The position numbers and the translations under genes were made by a program. From NCBI GenBank assembly GCA_937896235.1, contig CALBMX010000033.1:1-64000 (forward strand): a DNA stretch of 64,000 nt, given 5' to 3'. Source of the stretch: an uncultured bacterium. GTDB taxonomy: Bacteria; Planctomycetota; UBA1135; GCA-002686595. The notes beneath the pieces were generated by a model. It did not search any database. It was given only the letters and a program-made list of their open reading frames with translations, and was not told the origin of the DNA. How positions within the stretch are numbered: the first letter of the stretch is position 1; every line of letters starts with the position of its first letter. Positions 9,344 through 17,642 of the stretch are shown here, piece after piece.

Positions 9344-11007
9344 GACTCCTCTCCTGTTTGGGGACCATGACTAGGCCTAAGATTCTTGCCTGCGCGAAGT
9401 GCGACACTAGCGGCAGCTTGCCGCTCGGGATTGGGGAATTCGAGGCGCACCCGAAATCCACTTCCTAGCTCGCTCTCAATCAACACACGCCCATCGTGAG
9501 CATCGACAATCCCGTGCACGATGGAGAGACCAAGCCCTGTCCCTTTCCCCACTTCCTTTGTGGTAAAAAAGAGGTCAGCGACGCGCTCTAGGAGCTCGGC
9601 GTCCACACCGGGCCCGTTATCTGTAACGGTAACGGTTGGACCACCCTCCGTGGAGATAGCCAGACTCAACTTGATGAGATCATTAGGTGTTTTTGAATCT
9701 TCAGAGTCCTTCCCTTGCGCCTCTTCCAAGGCATCCAATGCGTTAGCCAATAAGTTGAGAAGAGCTTGACCAAGTTCATTGCGCGCACCAAACACAATCG
9801 TCTGCTTTGATCGACTTGTCTCCTCTTTGGGCGTAAGAGGTATCTCGAGTCCATCTGACTCTAAGACCAATCGCACACCCAAGCTTTTCGCGCGGTGCCC
9901 GACGAGTGCAAGAGAGTCGCGCGCCACATCTAGGAGGTCGACTTGCACGGCCACCGTCTCTCTAGGCGTGAAGCGCAGGAGCTGCCCAACGGTGTCGCGG
10001 ATTCGCTCAAGGCCACCTTGCAATAGTGCGATGTAGCGCGACTGCTTCTCTGGCGGAGTCCCCTCGCGGCCTATCACCTCTACCGCGTTGAGCAGCCCTC
10101 CCAGGGGGTTATTGATTTCATGGGCGATACCCGCCGCGAACTCGCCCATAGCGGCCAATCTGCGTTGGGTCATGGCAGCCTGCTCGGCAGTTCGCGCCTG
10201 GCTTGTAGCGGCCCGGACCTCCTCTTCGAGGCGCCCACTAAAGCTCTGCACTTCCGCCGCCATCGAGTTAAATCCGCGACTTAAAGCGAGGAGCTCGCCC
10301 CCCCCCTCCGCAATCTCCACACGCGCGGCAAGATCTCCGCCCTCCATTCTCCGAACTGCAGAAATCAAGCGAACTACGGGATCGAGAACAAGGCTCGACA
10401 GTGCGACGAATGTCCCTCCGGTGAGTAGGACTGTAGAGAGGATCAACCACACCAACAAAATCATCACCATATCGGATGTGTTGTCGAAGGTTTCGGGCAG
10501 GCGGTACCAGAAGGCACCCCAAGGCCCCCGATTGGTTTCGATGAGAACAGCCCAGCCACCGGCCGCAGCAACTTTCTCACCGGTGCTTGTAACGCGCAAC
10601 ATGGCCCGCAGAATCTCCTGGTCCACGTCACTTCCGCCTCGACCAGCGCGCCCCAAAGGGTTGATGGCAACACCGTGGTGGATCACTTTTCCACCGACCT
10701 CCTCTAAGTTGTTGCTAACGATCATCGCATCCCCGAGGCGCTTCCATTGCGGATCCTCCAAAATGCGCCGAACGTTGAGGTCGTCGCCCGCTTCGATATT
10801 GCCGTCAAGGCTAAACAGAAGCTGCTCAAAAAGACGCCTAGAAGACGTCTCCTGAAGCTCCACGAATCCCTTCCCAAGCCAGAAGCCCCCCACAACGAAG
10901 ACGATCACATTGATCGTAGCCGTTAAAAGTACCACCCGCATTCGCAGGCTAAGCCCGCGCCGACGACTGGTGGTGGGAATAGGGCCAGGCTCAGGGTCGG
11001 GGTCCAC
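9340..11007 (-). CDS. Membrane-bound sensor histidine kinase (HAMP-HisKA-HATPase)
   Basis: A 555-residue kinase starting with a GTG that directly abuts the pilC stop codon. Domains: membrane helix 1 (about 23-47), a periplasmic sensor region (about 48-178), membrane helix 2 (about 180-206), HAMP (about 207-260, VRRMEGGDLAARVEI), dimerisation/phosphoacceptor helix with the H-box His296 in AGIAHEINNPLGG, and an HATPase_c domain with N-box NLLANALDAL, DNGPGVD and GKGTGLGLSIV (about 430-530). No response regulator gene is next to it, so the partner lies elsewhere. Its position between pilC and two CNNM genes suggests a sensor linked to envelope or surface state. Confidence 0.95.
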   Translation of the reverse strand: MDPDPEPGPIPTTSRRRGLSLRMRVVLLTATINVIVFVVGGFWLGKGFVELQETSSRRLFEQLLFSLDGNIEAGDDLNVRRILEDPQWKRLGDAMIVSNNLEEVGGKVIHHGVAINPLGRAGRGGSDVDQEILRAMLRVTSTGEKVAAAGGWAVLIETNRGPWGAFWYRLPETFDNTSDMVMILLVWLILSTVLLTGGTFVALSSLVLDPVVRLISAVRRMEGGDLAARVEIAEGGGELLALSRGFNSMAAEVQSFSGRLEEEVRAATSQARTAEQAAMTQRRLAAMGEFAAGIAHEINNPLGGLLNAVEVIGREGTPPEKQSRYIALLQGGLERIRDTVGQLLRFTPRETVAVQVDLLDVARDSLALVGHRAKSLGVRLVLESDGLEIPLTPKEETSRSKQTIVFGARNELGQALLNLLANALDALEEAQGKDSEDSKTPNDLIKLSLAISTEGGPTVTVTDNGPGVDAELLERVADLFFTTKEVGKGTGLGLSIVHGIVDAHDGRVLIESELGSGFRVRLEFPNPERQAAASVALRAGKNLRPSHGPQTGEES

Positions 11008-12165
11008 CTACAAGTCTCCCATGCTGTTCATGATCTCGAGGAGTGGCATAAAGAGCGCAACCACAACAAATCCAACAAACACCGCCATGACGACAAGTAG
11101 CGCAGGCTCGAGAATCTTGAAGAGCGCGTCCAGCTTGCGGTCCACTTGAACCTCGTACGCTTCAGCCACTTTGAGCAGCATGCTCTCCAGCTCGCCGGTC
11201 TCTTCGCCGACCTCGACCATGTTGCAGACAAGGGCGTCAAAAACCCCCGAATCCGTCATCGGTGTCGAGATGCCCTCACCCTCTCGAACGGTAAGGCGGA
11301 TGTCCTCGATCGCCTCGTGGAAAACCACGTTCGGTGTTGTATCGCGCGTGATGCCAAGGGCGTCGAGGTGAGGGACGCCGGCCTGAACAAGGGTGCCGAA
11401 AGTTCGCGAGAAGCCGGCGATATATCCCTGCCGAAGTACCATCCCCATGAGTGGTACCTTCAGCAAAAGAGCGTGGATAAAGCGCCTGTACTTACCTCCT
11501 GCGGCCATCAACATCGAATGGATGATGAGCAAGAGAATAGGGAAACCGAAGAAGACGTAGAAGTATTCCGTCGCAAGGTTCGCCGTGTTGAGTAGCAGCA
11601 GCGTGATGTCGGGAAGCGTCACGTCAAACGTGTCAAAGATCTCTTGGAAGCGTGGGATCACAAAGAGGATCACGATACTGACAACAATAGACGCAATGAC
11701 CACGATGACAGCCGGATAGATCATGGCGCCTTTGATCTTGGCACCAATGTCCGCCGCGCGTTCGCGCATGATGGCGAGTCGGTCGAGTACGGTGTCCAAG
11801 AGACCGCCGCTCTCGCCCGCCTTCACCATGGAAGCGTAGAGCGGGTCGAAGCAGCGCTCGTGCTTGCCAAGGGCTTCCGAGAGGGGCGTACCCGAAGCGA
11901 CATCTTCGACCACTTCTGCCAACACGTCTCGAAACGGACCTTTGGGTGTCTGCCCATGCAAAACCGAAAGCGCGCGCACGATCGGGATACCCGCTGACGT
12001 GAGTGTCGCGAGCTGCAGGGTGAAGTCCGTAACGATCTGCCCGGGTACACGCTTACCGCGACTCTTTTTCCGAGGTGAACCGCCCGCGCTAGAGCCCGTA
12101 GCTCGTGACGTTTCCTTGGTAGCGGTTTGCCCGCCACTCATTGTGCGTTGAATCTTCTTTGCCAT
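11008..12165 (-). CDS. pilC: Type II secretion/type IV pilus inner-membrane platform protein (GspF/PilC)
   Basis: A 385-residue polytopic protein. After a basic tail of about 45 residues come two repeated T2SF domains (about 50-175 and 250-375), with DFTLQLATLTSAGIPIVRAL and GFSRTFGTLVQAGVPHLDAL as the repeated starts, and three membrane segments (about 150-175, 200-225, 355-380, the last LLVVMAVFVGFVVVALFMPLL). This platform couples the assembly and retraction ATPases to the pilin pool. It sits 59 bases downstream of a pilB-type gene. The stop TAG touches the GTG start of the histidine kinase. Confidence 0.95.
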   Translation of the reverse strand: MAKKIQRTMSGGQTATKETSRATGSSAGGSPRKKSRGKRVPGQIVTDFTLQLATLTSAGIPIVRALSVLHGQTPKGPFRDVLAEVVEDVASGTPLSEALGKHERCFDPLYASMVKAGESGGLLDTVLDRLAIMRERAADIGAKIKGAMIYPAVIVVIASIVVSIVILFVIPRFQEIFDTFDVTLPDITLLLLNTANLATEYFYVFFGFPILLLIIHSMLMAAGGKYRRFIHALLLKVPLMGMVLRQGYIAGFSRTFGTLVQAGVPHLDALGITRDTTPNVVFHEAIEDIRLTVREGEGISTPMTDSGVFDALVCNMVEVGEETGELESMLLKVAEAYEVQVDRKLDALFKILEPALLVVMAVFVGFVVVALFMPLLEIMNSMGDL

Positions 12166-12224
12166 ATCGTCGGGGGGGAGAGACTCGTAAGTCTCGGGAT
12201 GGGAACCGTGGGCGAGGAGCGGGG

Positions 12225-13904
12225 CTAGTGCCCCATCGTCTCTCGAATGACCTCTTCAATGGTTGTTTTCCCTTCGAGGACACGGTGGATTCCCGCCTCG
12301 CGAAGGGTTCGCATTCCGGAAGAGATCGCAAGTCGTCGGAGTTCTGCCGTCGAGGCCTTGGCCCCGATCGCGTCGCGCAGTCCACGATCCATTTTCATGA
12401 TCTCATAGATTGCAGTTCGCCCGCGATACCCTGTATGGAAACACTCGGCGCAGCCTCGGCCAAAGGAGAGTCTGGCGCCTTTCAACTCACTGGCGTCGGC
12501 TCCGAGCTCCCGCAAGAGATCCTCGTCGGGTTCGTAGGTATCTTTACAAGATTGGCAAACCGACCGCACAAGGCGCTGGGCAATCACAGCTTCCAAAGTC
12601 GCGGTGATCAAGAAAGGCTCGACGCCCATGTCAACCAAGCGCGTCACGGCTGATGGCGCGTCGTTTGTGTGGACGGTTGCAAAAACCGTGTGGCCGGTGA
12701 GGCTGGCCTCGACCGCCGTCGCCGCCGTATCCTCATCGCGAATCTCGCCGATCAGGATTTTGTCGGGGTCTTGACGCAAGACGGTCCGGAGAACTTTACT
12801 GTAGCCCACGCCGATGTCTTCATTGATTGGCACCTGGACCAAGCCATCGATGTCGTACTCGACCGGGTCTTCTACCGTGATAATCTTCGTGCCAGGATCG
12901 TTGATCTCAGACAGGATCGCGTACAGCGTGGTGGTCTTTCCACTTCCCGTCGGCCCCGTCACAAGAACAATACCGTGGGGTAGTTTGCACAGCCCACGGA
13001 TATCGGCGGCATCCCGTTTCTCGAGACCAAGGGCCGACAACTCCAAGGAGACGGCCGACCGGTCCAGGATTCGAAGGACAGCGCCCTCTCCCGAGATACC
13101 CGGCAACGTCGCAACACGCAGGTCGACGGGTCGACCGTCGATTGCGAGAGAGATACGACCATCCTGAGGCACCTTCGTCTCGGCGATGTCCAGGTCGCTC
13201 ATGATTTTGATACGTGCCAGAAGTGCGCTCGCAAGGTGCGCGGGAGGCCCTTCAATTTCGTACAGCGAACCGTCTACTCGGTAGCGAATGCGCAGCTCGT
13301 TCGGGAACACTTCAAAGTGAACATCACTTGCGCGGTCGCGAATCGCGCGATGCAGAATCGAGTTCAAGAGGCGCACAACCGGGGCACTTGCCGCCGCGTC
13401 TTCTGGGTTGACCTCTCCACCCGCCTTTGCAGCGTCGGCAATCGCATCCTTGAGCGAGGTCTCTGCCCCGTAGCACTTCGTCACCAGCTTTCGCAAGAGC
13501 TCCCCGTCACCCAAGACGCCGCGAACTTTGCCGCCCGTCGTAAAGCGCAGGTCTTCCAGAACGGCGACATTCATGGGATCTGCGATGGCGACAACCAGTG
13601 TGTCCCCGTCCATGCGGAGCGGCAAGACGCCGAAGGCGTGGGCGGTACCCGAGTCCAAACGCTCGATTGCGTCGTCAGTGGGCTCTTCACGGGTCAGGTC
13701 GACGGCCTCAAGACCCGCTTGCATGGCAAGCGCTAAGTTGAGTTGATCGGGCTTCAACGAACCTAGGGCGAGCAAGTGCTGCCCGATGAGGCCACCGTGC
13801 TTGCGCTGAGCGCCAAGTGCCTCTTGGATTTGACCCTCGCCAAGCAGACCTTGCCCTTTGAGGATTTGGCCTACGAGCTCGCGTACTATGCTTTTCGGGC
13901 TCAT
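12225..13904 (-). CDS. pilB: Type IV pilus assembly/type II secretion ATPase (PilB/GspE), copy 1
   Basis: A 559-residue secretion ATPase. It has an N-terminal MshEN-type domain (about 1-145), then the GspE ATPase with Walker A GPTGSGKTTTLYAIL (about 320), Asp box ITVEDPVEYD, Walker B ILIGEIRDEDTA and the His box TVHTNDAPSA. A zinc-binding tetracysteine is present (CQSC and CAEC). The ATG at 13904 touches the pilT stop at 13905, so the two are read as one message. It differs from the second PilB-type protein at 14981-16651; one may serve pili and the other a secretion channel, or they may form alternative motors. Confidence 0.94.
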   Translation of the reverse strand: MSPKSIVRELVGQILKGQGLLGEGQIQEALGAQRKHGGLIGQHLLALGSLKPDQLNLALAMQAGLEAVDLTREEPTDDAIERLDSGTAHAFGVLPLRMDGDTLVVAIADPMNVAVLEDLRFTTGGKVRGVLGDGELLRKLVTKCYGAETSLKDAIADAAKAGGEVNPEDAAASAPVVRLLNSILHRAIRDRASDVHFEVFPNELRIRYRVDGSLYEIEGPPAHLASALLARIKIMSDLDIAETKVPQDGRISLAIDGRPVDLRVATLPGISGEGAVLRILDRSAVSLELSALGLEKRDAADIRGLCKLPHGIVLVTGPTGSGKTTTLYAILSEINDPGTKIITVEDPVEYDIDGLVQVPINEDIGVGYSKVLRTVLRQDPDKILIGEIRDEDTAATAVEASLTGHTVFATVHTNDAPSAVTRLVDMGVEPFLITATLEAVIAQRLVRSVCQSCKDTYEPDEDLLRELGADASELKGARLSFGRGCAECFHTGYRGRTAIYEIMKMDRGLRDAIGAKASTAELRRLAISSGMRTLREAGIHRVLEGKTTIEEVIRETMGH

Positions 13905-14960
13905 CTAGAGTCTGCTCGCCAGGTCTTCGCGGTTTTGCGCCGCTTCGAGGGCGCACTCACTTGTTACGACGCCTTGGCGCACAAGGTCCAAGAGATAGTC
14001 GTCCAACGTAACCATGCCAAATCGTTTCGAAGTTTGAATCGTACTTTGAATCTTGTGAGTCTCGCCCTTGCGAATCAAGTTGCCGATGGCTGAGTTCATC
14101 AGCATGACCTCAAATGCGGCTACGCGACCCTTCCCGTCAGCTCGTGAAAGCAAGACTTGGCTGATCACTGCAAGGATGGAGGTCGAGAGCTGGGCACGAA
14201 TCTGTGACTGCTGGTTCGCGGGAAAGGCATCGATGATGCGGTCCATCGTGCGGGCACTTCCCGTCGTGTGCAAGGTGCCAAAAACCAGGTGCCCTGTTTC
14301 CGCAGCGGTGATTGCAGCAGAGATGGTCTCCAGGTCGCGCATCTCGCCAACCAGAATCACATCGGGGTCTTGGCGCAAGGCGCGCCGAAGGGCCTCCGCA
14401 AAGTCGGGGACATCCACGCCCACTTCGCGCTGCGTGACGAGGCTCTTCTTATGGTCGTGGTAGTACTCGATCGGATCTTCGATCGTGATGATGTGCTGGT
14501 CGCGGTTAATGTTGATCCAATCCAACATCGCCGCAAGGGTTGTTGTCTTACCCGAACCCGTCGGCCCGGTCACCAAGACCAAACCACGTGGCCGCGTCAA
14601 GAGGTCCAAGCTGACCTCGGGCAAGCCGAGCTGGTGCACGTCGTACAATTTTTGTGGGATCACACGCATCACCGCGCCATAGAAACCCTTTTGTCGAAGC
14701 ACGCTGACACGGAAGCGATTACCCGAGTCATGGGCGAGGCCGAAATCGGCACTACCGACCTCCTGTAGCTCTTTCCACTGTGTCTCATTGCACAGCTGGC
14801 GACAGAGCGCCTCAGCCATGGGACCGTCGATGACAGGGGCATTCTCAAGGTGCTTCAAGCCACCGTCTTTACGCACCGCGGGGGGAGCGCCAACTGCTAA
14901 GTGGATGTCCGAGGCGCCCATGGAGAGAGCGGCCTGCATCAGTTCTTTTATGTTGTGCAT
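13905..14960 (-). CDS. pilT: Twitching-motility/pilus retraction ATPase PilT
   Basis: A 351-residue ATPase from the ATG at 14960 (MHNIKELMQAAL), the family-like start. The frame is open to 15023 but that would overlap the upstream gene by 43 bases. PilT features are MGASDIHLAVGAPP, Walker A GPTGSGKTTTLAAML, ITIEDPIEYYH, Walker B DVILVGEMRDLETI, and the C-terminal VAAFEVMLMNSAIGNLIRKG segment close to the PilT retraction helix AIRNLIRE. It has no zinc cysteines, unlike the two PilB-type neighbours. It lies between two assembly ATPase genes, 20 bases from one and abutting the other. Confidence 0.95.
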   Translation of the reverse strand: MHNIKELMQAALSMGASDIHLAVGAPPAVRKDGGLKHLENAPVIDGPMAEALCRQLCNETQWKELQEVGSADFGLAHDSGNRFRVSVLRQKGFYGAVMRVIPQKLYDVHQLGLPEVSLDLLTRPRGLVLVTGPTGSGKTTTLAAMLDWININRDQHIITIEDPIEYYHDHKKSLVTQREVGVDVPDFAEALRRALRQDPDVILVGEMRDLETISAAITAAETGHLVFGTLHTTGSARTMDRIIDAFPANQQSQIRAQLSTSILAVISQVLLSRADGKGRVAAFEVMLMNSAIGNLIRKGETHKIQSTIQTSKRFGMVTLDDYLLDLVRQGVVTSECALEAAQNREDLASRL

Positions 14961-14980
14961 AGTCTTGGGGAAGAAGGCCG

Positions 14981-16651
14981 TTAGTAGGTCTCCAGCTGAA
15001 CTGCCTCGGCCCCGCTTCGACAAACGCGCAGAACTTCGGAAAAAGTAGTGGTCCCATCGAGGACCTTGGTCGCACCATCCTCCATCATCGGCAAAAGCTT
15101 ACCGCTAGAGTGCGCTGCACTTCGCAGCTCGTCTTGGCTGCAGCCCTCGAAGAATCGCTCGCGAAGATCGGCGTCGAGCTCCAGGAACTCGAATAGCCCT
15201 ACACGGCCGCGGAAACCCGAGCCCTCGCAGACATAGCAACCTCGCGGCAGCCGAAACTTCATGCCGTCCCGCTTCGTAAGGCCAAGCTGCGCGAACTCCG
15301 AGGCTGGTGGCTCGTACTCCTCGGAGCACTCGGAGCACAGCTTGCGGACAAGTCGCTGGGCGAGAATGGCTTGGACCGCAGTACTGGTAAGAAAAGGAGG
15401 CACCCCCATGTCAACAAGCCGCGTCAACGCACTTGGCGCGTCGTTTGTGTGCAGCGTGGAAAACACGAGGTGTCCTGTGAGCGCCGCTTGAATCGCGGTT
15501 TCCGCGGTCTCTTGATCTCGAATCTCACCGACCAGAATCACATTGGGCGCACAGCGAAGCATCGCGCGTAGGATGCGCGAAAAGGTAAGCCCAACGCGCT
15601 CGTTCACCTGGACTTGGTTGATCCCGGAGATGAGGTACTCCACAGGATCCTCGGCGGTGATGATCTTAACATCGGGGCGGTTCAGCTCTTTCAAGACGGC
15701 GTACAGCGTTGTCGTCTTACCGGACCCCGTAGGCCCCGTCACGAGCACGATGCCGCCCGAGCGCTCGAGCATCCGATCCATTCGGCGCCGTGCCTCACCC
15801 ACCAATCCGAGCTCTCCAAGGGAGATCAGGTTCGCACTGCGATCGAGCAAACGCATCACGATGGTCTCGCCGTGATTTGTCGGCAAGATCGAGATGCGAA
15901 CGTCGATGTCGCGCGCTCCCAACTTCACGCCGATACGCCCATCTTGCGGCTTGCGCTTCTCGGCGATGTCCATCTTCCCCATGATCTTGAGCCGACTCAC
16001 GAGCGGGCCCGCCAAGTGCGCAGGGTGCCTTGCAACTTCCTGCAGGACTCCGTCAACTCGGCAGCGAACCACCAGGCCGTTGCCCGCGGGTTCGATGTGA
16101 ATGTCGCTCGAACGCTTGTTCAGCGCGTCTTGGAACATGCGAGTCACCAGACGAATAATCGGCGCATCCCCGTCTTCCTCTCCGCCAGCTTCGGCGAGTC
16201 CGGCTGCAATACCGGCCTCTGCACCAGAGCTACCGTAATACTTCTCAAGCACGAGACTTAAGGCACTCGGTGCGGCGATCGCACATAGGACCTCACAGCT
16301 CAGCATGAAGCGCAGCTGATCCGCGACCATACTGCGCGATGGGTCGTCGACGGCGACGATCAGCTTGCCATCTTTCTCCGCAACAGGCACAAGCCGTTGC
16401 TCCACGGCGAATTCCCCTGGAATGCGCTCGACTAAGCGGTCGGGCAGTCGCCCCTTTGACAAATCTACAAATGGCATCCGCGAGGCCTTCGCGACATGTC
16501 GGTAGATCGTAGCCTCATCGGCGAGACCCATCTCGAGTACAGCCTCGGCCAAAGACCGCCCACGGTTACGCTGAAAAGCCTGCGCCTCGCGCAACTTTGC
16601 ATCGTCCAGAATCCCCGCCTCTATCAGCATTCGCTCTATTTCGCCGCTCAA
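14981..16651 (-). CDS. Type IV pilus assembly/type II secretion ATPase (PilB/GspE), copy 2
   Basis: A 556-residue secretion ATPase, first gene of the pilus run. N-terminal MshEN domain (about 5-145), linker, and ATPase core with Walker A GPTGSGKTTTLYAVL, ITAEDPVEYL, Walker B VILVGEIRDQETAETA, and paired cysteines (CSEC and CYVC) for zinc. The start is a TTG at 16651; an ATG seven codons in (16630, MLIEAGILDD) is an alternative and would also begin a normal MshEN domain. The motor hexamer powers pilin polymerisation or pseudopilus extension from the cytoplasmic face. Confidence 0.93.
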   Translation of the reverse strand: MSGEIERMLIEAGILDDAKLREAQAFQRNRGRSLAEAVLEMGLADEATIYRHVAKASRMPFVDLSKGRLPDRLVERIPGEFAVEQRLVPVAEKDGKLIVAVDDPSRSMVADQLRFMLSCEVLCAIAAPSALSLVLEKYYGSSGAEAGIAAGLAEAGGEEDGDAPIIRLVTRMFQDALNKRSSDIHIEPAGNGLVVRCRVDGVLQEVARHPAHLAGPLVSRLKIMGKMDIAEKRKPQDGRIGVKLGARDIDVRISILPTNHGETIVMRLLDRSANLISLGELGLVGEARRRMDRMLERSGGIVLVTGPTGSGKTTTLYAVLKELNRPDVKIITAEDPVEYLISGINQVQVNERVGLTFSRILRAMLRCAPNVILVGEIRDQETAETAIQAALTGHLVFSTLHTNDAPSALTRLVDMGVPPFLTSTAVQAILAQRLVRKLCSECSEEYEPPASEFAQLGLTKRDGMKFRLPRGCYVCEGSGFRGRVGLFEFLELDADLRERFFEGCSQDELRSAAHSSGKLLPMMEDGATKVLDGTTTFSEVLRVCRSGAEAVQLETY

Positions 16652-16983
16652 GTCTCGCCTATCCGCCCGGGGTGTATTCGCTTCGATTAAGGTCCCCCCG
16701 ACTGGGGCGCCCCAACTGGAAATTGCCAGCAGAGGCCCGCCACGCGAAACGCGACAGGATCACAATGAGCATGCTACGGCCTTGCCCCCCCGCGGTCACT
16801 GTTTCCGAGGCGAAGAAGTGGGTTTTGGCCTCCGGTTAATAGGATTTGGCCATCTTGGGCCCCCACGGAACCACTCGCAAGCACTTGGCGCTGTCCCGAA
16901 TCACGCCGGTAGTAAGCGGTTCGGCCACCGCAATCGCCCCTCGTTGAGTCCAGCCGCCATGGCAGCGTTCGTCGCGGTCCAAA
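16652..16983. other. Gene-free region upstream of the pilus run
   Basis: No convincing gene is seen in these 332 bases. The region should hold the promoter of the minus-strand pilus run, but no clear -35/-10 pair can be pointed to by eye. A 12-base palindrome (TGGGGCGCCCCA) lies near 16702. The downstream half presumably also carries the end of the transcript of whichever gene reads in from the flank. Confidence 0.4.
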
Positions 16984-17433
16984 CTAAGATCTAGGGTCTC
17001 TCTTCAAGGCCCTCAGGTCGTCGAGCTCGGATCGCAACTGCTCGTTCTCCCTTTGCAGGTCCTCTACCTCTCGCCGAGACATCCCCGGTCGACTCTCTTC
17101 GTGCAGGGCCTGGCCGCGCTTTGTGCTGGCGGCTCGCTCCTCGGTCAAGTACACACCCGACAACATGCTCGTCTTGGCGGTCGCCGAGCTGGTATTGCCC
17201 TCCGAATCTTCAAAGTGGACCTTGTAAATCCGCGAGTCCTTCTCACCTAACCAGCCGGTTCCAAACGGTGCCCACACGATCGAGCGGACGGTCTGTCCGC
17301 GCTCTCGAAAATGCGCAGCAATACGCTTTCGATCCAAGCTCCCCGCGAATAATCGACAGGCAAGGACTAGCACCAAGACAAGGAGCACCAGAAAAATGCC
17401 CTCGACAGGAAATGAACTCCTAAGCAATACCAT
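16984..17433 (-). CDS. Small membrane-anchored coiled-coil protein of unknown function
   Basis: A 149-residue protein with an N-terminal membrane helix (about 10-30, GIFLVLLVLVLVLACRLF), a middle domain (about 35-100) with the patterns IVWAPFGTGWLGEKDSRIY and KVHFEDSEGN, and a C-terminal coiled coil (about 118-142, MSRREVEDLQRENEQLRSEL). It could scaffold something at the membrane. No family is recognised. It stands alone, with gaps of more than 200 bases on both sides. Confidence 0.65.
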   Translation of the reverse strand: MVLLRSSFPVEGIFLVLLVLVLVLACRLFAGSLDRKRIAAHFRERGQTVRSIVWAPFGTGWLGEKDSRIYKVHFEDSEGNTSSATAKTSMLSGVYLTEERAASTKRGQALHEESRPGMSRREVEDLQRENEQLRSELDDLRALKRDPRS

Positions 17434-17562
17434 GAGATGCCCTGATTGGGGGAACGCGACGCAACTGGGGTGCGGATGCAGATGCTAGCCGAACTCTAAG
17501 CATCTACCTACCCTGCAAAGGTCAACGTATTCAATAGGGAAATCCCTCTAGGCAAAACGAGA

Positions 17563-17599
17563 GAGAGGCCAGCAGTACCTATGTACGGACTGGCCTCTC
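17563..17599 (-). terminator. Rho-independent terminator
   Basis: A perfect 10-pair stem (GAGAGGCCAG with CTGGCCTCTC) is followed on the minus strand by TCTCGTTTTG. It lies 44 bases past the stop of the first DUF1573 gene and is its probable terminator. Confidence 0.75.
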
Positions 17600-17642
17600 C
17601 CCCGTGTTTCCAAGCTCGTGCGGCTCGGTATACGCCGCTTGC

